The translations under genes were made by a program, and so were the position numbers. Positions 20,527 through 25,701 of a DNA stretch of 25,701 nucleotides are shown in pieces. Every line of letters starts with the position of its first letter. Position 1 is the stretch's first letter. The notes beneath the pieces are model-generated. The model had not been told where the DNA came from and searched no databases. It saw nothing but the letters and a program-made list of their open reading frames with translations. Source of the stretch: CADDZP01 sp035948135 (GTDB lineage Bacteria > Actinomycetota > Acidimicrobiia > Acidimicrobiales > AC-14); the NCBI GenBank assembly GCA_035948135.1, contig DASZJL010000087.1, positions 1 to 25,701 on the forward strand, read 5' to 3'.

Positions 20527-22643
20527 TGCCCGCGCGCCGGCTCGCGCAGCTCGCCAAGATTCCGGTCGGCGAGCTGAAGGGCGTCACTGAGAAGAAGGCC
20601 CACGCGCTGGCCACGATGGAAATTGAGACGGTCCTCGACCTCCTCACCCACTACCCGCGCCGCTACCTCGACCGCACCCAGCAGGCGACGATCCGCGAGC
20701 TCAAGATCGGCGACGAGGCGATGATCTTGGCGACGGTCAAGCGCGTGCAGAGCAGACGCACGCGCAACCGACGGGCGCTGGTCGAGATCGACGTGTTCGA
20801 CGGCACGAGCTATCTCAAGTGCACGTTCTTCAACCAGCCGTGGCGGGCCAAGCAGCTCGCCGTCGGCCGGGAGGCGATCTTCTTCGGCAAGGTCGAGTCC
20901 TACAAGGGCCGCCGGCAGATGACGAATCCGGTGGTCGACCTGGTCGGCGACAAGACCGGCAAGATCATCCCCGTCTACCCGCAGTCCGAGAAGGCGGGGC
21001 TGACGACGTGGGACCTGGAGCCTCTGGTGTCAGAGGCCTTGGTCCGGGCGGGGGAGTTCGCGGATCCGCTGCCGGAGGATTGGCGGGACCGGCTCGACGT
21101 CGTGGACCGCACGTGGGCGTTCCACCAGATCCACGAACCCGAGTCGATGGCGGCCGCCCAGGCGGCGCGCAAACGGCTGGTCGTCGACGAGCTCGTACGC
21201 CTCCAAGTGCCTCTCGTCATGCGGAAGCGGGCGGTCGAGCGCGAGTCAAAGGGAATCCAGCACCAGGTCCACGGCGAGCTCGTGCCCCGATTCCACGCCG
21301 CCCTGCCGTTCCCACTGACGGGCGCGCAGGAACGGGCTATTGCCGAGATCGCCACGGACCTGGCCGGCCCCCATCCGATGCACCGGCTCCTGCAGGGCGA
21401 CGTCGGCAGCGGGAAGACCGTCGTCGCGGTGACCACGCTGCTAATGGCAGTGCAGGGCGGCTACCAAGGCGCGCTCATGGCACCCACCGAGGTGCTGGCC
21501 GAACAACACGAGCTCGGCGTGCGCGATCTGCTGCGCGACCTGCAGGTCCCCGATGCCGACCCGGGCACGATGTTCACCGAGCGGCCACTGACCGTCGCCC
21601 TGCTGACCAACCGCACGACGGCGAAGGAACGGGAGCGACTACAGGCCGGCCTGGCCGACGGCTCGGTCGACATCCTCATCGGCACCCACGCCCTGATCGA
21701 AGAGGGGGTGCAGTTCAAAGCCCTCGGCGCCGTCGTCATCGACGAGCAGCATCGCTTCGGCGTCGAGCAGCGCGCCGCGCTGCGCGGAAAGGGCGACGAC
21801 CCCGACGTGCTGGTGATGACCGCCACGCCCATTCCCCGCACCGCGGCGATGACCGTCTACGGCGACCTCGACGTGACGACGCTCGACGAACTGCCGCCGG
21901 GCCGCACGCCAGTTGCGACGAAGTGGGTTCGCGGCGAGCTCGAGCAGTCGCAGGCCTTCGGCCAGGTCGAAGAAGAGGTCGCCGCCGGGCGGCAGGCCTA
22001 CGTCGTCTGCCCGCTCGTCGAGGAGTCGGAGCGGGTCCAGGCCAAGTCGGCCACCGAGGAGTACGAGCGCCTGCGAACCGAGGTGTGGCGCGAGTTGCGC
22101 CTCGGTCTTCTTCACGGGCAGATGCCGTCTAAGGAGAAGGAGAAGGTGATGACCTCCTTCCGCAACGGCGACCTGGACGTACTGGTGGCGACGACGGTGA
22201 TCGAGGTCGGCGTCGACGTGCCCAACGCAACGGTCATGCTCATCGAGGACGCCGTGCGCTTCGGCATCGCCCAGTTGCACCAGCTCCGCGGCCGGGTCGG
22301 CCGGGGCGCGGCGAAGTCGTGGTGCTACCTGCTGGGCGAGGCCACGACACCCGATGCCGAGCAGCGCCTCGAAGCTCTCGAGCGGACGACCGACGGCTTC
22401 GAACTGGCCGAGGTCGACCTCGAGATCCGAGGCGAGGGCACGGTCCTGGGAACCCGGCAAAAGGGACGAAGCGACCTCAAGCTGGCGTCACTCCGCCGCG
22501 ACCGCGAGTGGGTGGGACGGGCCCGGGAGGTCGCGTTCGACATCGTCGACGCCGACCCGACGTTGCGGCACCACGACGTGCTGGCCGAGGAGGTCCGGCT
22601 GCTGATCGACGACGACGAAGCGGAATTCCTCTTCAAGAGTTAG
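20526..22643 (+). CDS. recG: ATP-dependent DNA helicase RecG
   Basis: The 705-aa protein is a full-length RecG, which remodels stalled replication forks and branched DNA. Residues 1-160 form the wedge with an OB fold (VTEKKAHALATMEIETVLDLLTHYPRRYLDR, then VEIDVFDGTSYLKCTFFNQPW). The motor domains show LLQGDVGSGKTVVA (288-301, Walker A), APTEVLAEQH, VVIDEQHRFGVEQR (Walker B, DEQH), MTATPIPRT (431-439), TTVIEVGVDVPNAT and QLHQLRGRVGRG. The GTG start shares its first base with the fakA TAG (TAGTG), so translation is coupled. Upstream in-frame codons inside fakA are not needed for any conserved part. No defect is seen. Confidence 0.96.
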   Translation: MPARRLAQLAKIPVGELKGVTEKKAHALATMEIETVLDLLTHYPRRYLDRTQQATIRELKIGDEAMILATVKRVQSRRTRNRRALVEIDVFDGTSYLKCTFFNQPWRAKQLAVGREAIFFGKVESYKGRRQMTNPVVDLVGDKTGKIIPVYPQSEKAGLTTWDLEPLVSEALVRAGEFADPLPEDWRDRLDVVDRTWAFHQIHEPESMAAAQAARKRLVVDELVRLQVPLVMRKRAVERESKGIQHQVHGELVPRFHAALPFPLTGAQERAIAEIATDLAGPHPMHRLLQGDVGSGKTVVAVTTLLMAVQGGYQGALMAPTEVLAEQHELGVRDLLRDLQVPDADPGTMFTERPLTVALLTNRTTAKERERLQAGLADGSVDILIGTHALIEEGVQFKALGAVVIDEQHRFGVEQRAALRGKGDDPDVLVMTATPIPRTAAMTVYGDLDVTTLDELPPGRTPVATKWVRGELEQSQAFGQVEEEVAAGRQAYVVCPLVEESERVQAKSATEEYERLRTEVWRELRLGLLHGQMPSKEKEKVMTSFRNGDLDVLVATTVIEVGVDVPNATVMLIEDAVRFGIAQLHQLRGRVGRGAAKSWCYLLGEATTPDAEQRLEALERTTDGFELAEVDLEIRGEGTVLGTRQKGRSDLKLASLRRDREWVGRAREVAFDIVDADPTLRHHDVLAEEVRLLIDDDEAEFLFKS

Positions 22644-22646
22644 CAA

Positions 22647-22669
22647 GCCCGAACGACAACGGGCGTTTC
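22647..22669 (+). terminator. Weak hairpin after recG
   Basis: GCCCG (22647-22651) pairs with CGGGC (22660-22664) around an 8-base loop and is followed by GTTTCC. It starts 4 bases after the recG stop. Short stem and short T-run make it a weak terminator at best. Confidence 0.4.
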
Positions 22670-22705
22670 CCCCGCGAGCCAGACCAAGCGCAGGTATGGG
22701 ACGCT

Positions 22706-22722
22706 CTGCGGCATAGCCGCAG
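22706..22722. other. Perfect 7-pair hairpin upstream of the acyltransferase gene
   Basis: CTGCGGC-ATA-GCCGCAG is a perfect stem with a three-base loop. It lies 62 bases after the recG stop and 38 bases before the CTG used as acyltransferase start. A six-codon frame (ATG 22696, MGRSAA) ends at a TAG straddling its loop. It may be the main recG terminator or a leader structure. Confidence 0.45.
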
Positions 22723-22760
22723 TCTCCGTCGCACTACCAACATCCGAACGTTCTCCGCGT

Positions 22761-24782
22761 CTGGCCCACATCCCCGCCCTCGATGGGCTGCGTGGGCTCG
22801 CGCTCCTTGGCGTCGTCGGTTTCCACGCGGGGATCTCCTGGCTTCGGGGCGGCTATCTGCCGATCACGACGTTCTTCGTCCTGTCGGGATTCCTGATCAC
22901 CGCGCTCCTGCTGATAGAGGTCGAGCGTCGCGGCCGCATCGATCTCCCGGCCTTCTGGGGGGCCCGGGCACGACGGCTGGTGCCCGCGGCCCTGCTCGGC
23001 CTCCTCCTCGCCGGCGTGGTGTCGCTCAGCGGAGCCGTACCGCGTCACATCGGCGGCGACGCAGTGTCCTCTCTGCTGTGGATGGCGAACTGGCGATTCA
23101 TCGCCACGGGTCAGTCGTACGCCTCGCTGTTCGCTCATCCATCGCCACTCCAGCACTACTGGTCGTTGGCGGTCGAGGAGCAGTTCTACCTCCTCCTCCC
23201 GCTCATCGCGTTCGGCGCGCTGGTGTGGCTGGGGAAGGGCCGGCGTGCCGTCTTCGCCGTCGTCGTCGTCATCCTTCTCGCGGCATCGCTGGTGACCACG
23301 CGCGTCCTGCACCAGCCCGGCGATGTTCTCCGCACCTACTACGGCACCGACACCCGCGCTGCGGAGCTACTCGTCGGTGTGCTCTTGGCGGTCGTCATGA
23401 TTGGGCGCGGGGGCGTGCGCCGCCTGGGCCGCGGGCCGCGGGTGGCCGTCGACGTCGCCGCCCTGGCTGCGCTGGTGACGACGGTCGTGCTCTGGATCAC
23501 CGTCCGTGAGTTCGACGACTGGCTCCTCGACGGCGGCCTCGTCCTGGTCGCCCTTCTCGCAGCCGTCGTGGTGCTCGGCGCGACCCAGCCCGGGACGGTC
23601 GTCGGGCGGCTGCTTTCGACCCGACCCTTGGCGTGGCTCGGGCGCATCTCCTACGGCGCGTACCTGTATCACTGGCCGCTCTTCCTCCTGCTCTCGCCGG
23701 TGCGCACGGGCCTGTCTGGTGTGCCGCTGCTAGTCGTGCGCGTCGCCATCGTGCTCGTCGCGGCGGAGCTGTCGTATCGCTACATCGAGATGCCCATACG
23801 CCAGGGCCGGCTTCCTCGGCCCGTGAGCCTCCTCAGCTGGGCGAACGGTGCCGTGGTCGTCGGCAGCATCTTCGCCCTCGTCGTACTCGGCTTGCCGACG
23901 GCCAAGATCACCTTGCGAGCCGACGGCGTCGCGCCCCCGCCGCCGCCACCGGTTCCCGTGGTGGAGATCGCCGACGCGCCCTCGACCACCGTCGCGCCGG
24001 CGCTGGCGCCGGCGGCGGTCACATCGCCGCGACAAGCAGTGCAAGCGCAGTCAGCGGAGCAGCGCCCTGCACCTGCCCCGACGGTGCCACCACCCCCGCA
24101 GCCCGTTCGAGTGCTTGTCTTCGGCGACTCGTTGGCCCAGAACCTGTCCACCGGCCTGACGGCTCGCGCCGCCCGGACGCATGACATGGTCGTCTGGGAC
24201 CACGGCATCTCGGGCTGTCCCATCAGCCGTGGGGGCACGCGACGCAAGGCGGACGGCAACGTGTACCCGACGAACACCCTGTGTCCGTGGTGGGGTACCG
24301 ACGACGGCCGTCAACAGATCGCGGCCTTCCACCCTGACGTGGTGCTCGTCGCCGGCGGCCTCAACGACCTCTACGACCGCAAGCTCCCCGAGTGGTCCGA
24401 CTACCACCACATCGGCGAGAGCATCTTCGACCCGTGGCTGCTCTCCGAATATGAAGCGGCCTTCGACACGCTCTCGGTCGGCGGGGCGCACGTCGTCTGG
24501 ACGATCCCGCCGTGTTTCGACACGTCGGTGTGGGGGCCGCTCATCGAGAACGCCGAAGCGCGCCGCGAGTATCACAACGCCACGATCCTTCCGGGCCTGG
24601 CCGGCGCCCGTCCTGTTCAGTTCGCCGACCTCGACCATCAGCTCTGTCCCAACGGCACCTTCGACGACAACGTGCTCGGGGCGGACTCCCGACCCGACGG
24701 GCTGCACATGAGCGACACCGCGTCCGACTCGCTGGCGAACTCGTGGCTTGCCCCCCTGCTGTTGCGAGCGGCCGGCCGCTGA
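22761..24782 (+). CDS. Membrane acyltransferase with C-terminal SGNH domain (OafA-like)
   Basis: The 673-aa protein begins IPALDGLRGLALLGVVGFHAG, the conserved first helix of acyltransferase-3 enzymes with catalytic His22. FFVLSGFLITALLLIEVERRGRIDLPAFWGARARRLVPA and HYWSLAVEEQFYLLLPL follow, and about ten membrane helices run to near residue 390. A Pro/Ala-rich linker leads to an extracytoplasmic SGNH domain: GDSLAQN (Ser457), VLVAGGLNDLY (Asn) and SRPDGLHMS (Asp646, His649). Such proteins O-acetylate or O-acylate cell-surface glycans. The first conserved helix has no ATG, GTG or TTG upstream in frame; CTG 22761 is a working choice. GTG 22980 would remove His22 and the first helices. The frame is open back to the recG TAG and equals the recG frame. 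Confidence 0.85.
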   Translation: MAHIPALDGLRGLALLGVVGFHAGISWLRGGYLPITTFFVLSGFLITALLLIEVERRGRIDLPAFWGARARRLVPAALLGLLLAGVVSLSGAVPRHIGGDAVSSLLWMANWRFIATGQSYASLFAHPSPLQHYWSLAVEEQFYLLLPLIAFGALVWLGKGRRAVFAVVVVILLAASLVTTRVLHQPGDVLRTYYGTDTRAAELLVGVLLAVVMIGRGGVRRLGRGPRVAVDVAALAALVTTVVLWITVREFDDWLLDGGLVLVALLAAVVVLGATQPGTVVGRLLSTRPLAWLGRISYGAYLYHWPLFLLLSPVRTGLSGVPLLVVRVAIVLVAAELSYRYIEMPIRQGRLPRPVSLLSWANGAVVVGSIFALVVLGLPTAKITLRADGVAPPPPPPVPVVEIADAPSTTVAPALAPAAVTSPRQAVQAQSAEQRPAPAPTVPPPPQPVRVLVFGDSLAQNLSTGLTARAARTHDMVVWDHGISGCPISRGGTRRKADGNVYPTNTLCPWWGTDDGRQQIAAFHPDVVLVAGGLNDLYDRKLPEWSDYHHIGESIFDPWLLSEYEAAFDTLSVGGAHVVWTIPPCFDTSVWGPLIENAEARREYHNATILPGLAGARPVQFADLDHQLCPNGTFDDNVLGADSRPDGLHMSDTASDSLANSWLAPLLLRAAGR

Positions 24783-24819
24783 GGAAGGAGAGGGCGGCAC
24801 GGCCGTCGAAGATCAGGCC

Positions 24820-25701
24820 GTGGCCCGCAGTCTCCTTGCTTCTGTCGCGCTCCTGGCGCTCTCGTCCCTGGCCGTCCCGGTGGCCGCCCAGGCGGCGTCG
24901 ATCGACAACGGCGGACGGGGCGACCGCTCGGTCCAGCAGCTGCAGCAGGGCGCGGCGACGGCCTGCCGCACGCCGTTGCGGTCGCTGAGCGACAGCGCTC
25001 CCGAGCAGTGCACGCCGATCGACGGCCGCAGGGTGTCGGAGGCGCAAGTAAAGGCGTATGAGTCGTCCTGGACGCACCGGGCGCTCTCGTTGCAGCGGGG
25101 CCTGGACGAATCGGTCCCGCTTGCCCAGGAGCAGATGCCGCACACCCACAACAGCTTCAACGCCTCGGCCTTCACGGTGGGGTCGACGAGCTACTACCCG
25201 ACGCTCACCAACTCGGACCCGAACCAGGTGTACAGCATCACCGATCAGCTGCGGATGGACGTCCGCGCCATCGAGATCGACCTGCACTGGGTGCCGAGCC
25301 CGTATGCGGCGGCCAACGGCCGGACCGATACCGGGGGCAAGTGGGTCACGATGTGCCACGGCAACAACGGCACCGTGACCGGTGTGCACGTCGGGTGCAC
25401 CTGGGACCGGCCGTTCGAAGACGGGCTCGCGGAGGTGCGGGGTTGGCTCGACGCCCACCCCGATCAGGTGATCCTGCTCTACCTCGAGAATCAGCTAACT
25501 GACGAGACCGGTGCCAACAATCCGCAGGCCCACGACATCGCGGCCTCGATCATCAGCGACAAGCTCGGCACGAAGGTGTACAGGCCCAGGACTGCCGGTT
25601 GCACCGACATGCCACTGGGCGTCAGCCGCCAGGACATCCGCAATGCCGGCGCGCAAGTGCTGATCGTCGGCAACTGCGGCGCCGGCGGCGCGTGGACGAC
25701 G
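24820..25701 (+). CDS. Secreted PI-PLC-like phosphodiesterase, 3' end outside the window
   Basis: The frame starts at GTG 24820 and is open for 294 codons to the window edge. Residues 1-26 are a Sec signal (ARSLLASVALLALSSLAVPVAAQA). The mature part has QMPHTHNSFNAS (106-117), LRMDVRAIEIDLHWVP (144-159), WVTMCHGNNG (175-184) and a strand HPDQVILLYLENQLTD. This matches PI-PLC X-type TIM barrels, with two histidines (His110, His180) as catalytic acid/base candidates and the IEID acidic pair nearby. Several cysteines (49, 64, 179 and later) suggest disulfides outside the cell. The substrate is unknown; PI-specific phospholipase or a related glycerophosphodiester-type activity is possible. It follows the acyltransferase by 37 bases, hinting at a joint envelope role. 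Confidence 0.8.
   Translation, partial: MARSLLASVALLALSSLAVPVAAQAASIDNGGRGDRSVQQLQQGAATACRTPLRSLSDSAPEQCTPIDGRRVSEAQVKAYESSWTHRALSLQRGLDESVPLAQEQMPHTHNSFNASAFTVGSTSYYPTLTNSDPNQVYSITDQLRMDVRAIEIDLHWVPSPYAAANGRTDTGGKWVTMCHGNNGTVTGVHVGCTWDRPFEDGLAEVRGWLDAHPDQVILLYLENQLTDETGANNPQAHDIAASIISDKLGTKVYRPRTAGCTDMPLGVSRQDIRNAGAQVLIVGNCGAGGAWTT

Noticed and set aside
22980..24782. Acyltransferase starting at GTG 22980
   Set aside because: This start would delete the first membrane helices and catalytic His22, which are clearly encoded upstream in the same frame.
24541..25458. 305-codon minus-strand frame at the end of the window
   Set aside because: It opposes the SGNH and PI-PLC-like coding regions, both of which show signal peptides or catalytic motifs on plus.

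Overview
The window reads as chromosomal DNA of a high-GC actinobacterium. Pointers are the strong G/C bias at third codon positions, the many GTG and TTG starts, several start codons placed about 6-8 bases behind a -10-like motif (as in leaderless transcripts), a GTP-type PEP carboxykinase, a DrrAB-type exporter, a sigma factor with a fused SnoaL-like domain, and a ddl / AsnC / thiL-thiD / rpmB / fakA / recG order that I recall from Streptomyces and relatives. The gene mix fits Acidimicrobiia best, but that rank is an inference. No tRNA, rRNA, CRISPR array, insertion sequence or prophage gene was found.

Layout. 1-327 (minus): 5' part of a lipoprotein gene. 444-4109 (plus): alpha-methylacyl-CoA racemase, PIG-L deacetylase, histidine phosphatase and maleylacetate-reductase-type dehydrogenase, nearly contiguous, facing a single-domain response regulator (4113-4511, minus). 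4720-7033 (plus): ferritin-like DUF455 protein, small membrane protein and D-Ala-D-Ala ligase. 7142-8961: small genes, namely a doubtful hypothetical, a stand-alone AsnC effector domain, a phosphoribosyltransferase closed by a very strong hairpin, a 51-codon secreted Cys-containing peptide, an 86-aa protein and a possible 26-aa leader peptide. 8958-10742: PAS-GGDEF-EAL protein. 10739-12821 (minus): a cold-shock-like protein then pckG. 12851-14478: thiL-thiD. 14479-14764: non-coding, strongly structured. 14765-17560: ECF sigma factor divergent from an ABC exporter. 17599-18546: a LiaF-like/cyclase fusion. 18543-22643: rpmB, fakA, recG. 22761-25701: an OafA-like acyltransferase/SGNH membrane protein and a secreted PI-PLC-like protein that runs off the window.

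How the genes fit together. The conserved housekeeping backbone covers cell wall (ddl), thiamine diphosphate (thiL, thiD), ribosome (rpmB), fatty-acid kinase (fakA) and recombination (recG). Accessory blocks sit between its members: c-di-GMP turnover and small peptides before thiL, and an ECF/ABC/cyclase signalling block between thiD and rpmB. The clearest regulatory unit is the sigma/ABC pair. Two back-to-back promoters share TGTCACA-N16-CGTC and each places its ATG exactly 8 bases after CGTCGTCC. This predicts that the sigma factor activates itself and the exporter, both as leaderless mRNAs.

Most notable observations: that mirrored promoter pair; the short secreted peptide, missed by a length cut-off; a 63-base three-way-junction element between rpmB and fakA; a nested hairpin element after thiD; and two well-formed genes (membrane protein at 5569, acyltransferase at 22761) that lack any ATG/GTG/TTG upstream of their conserved N-termini.
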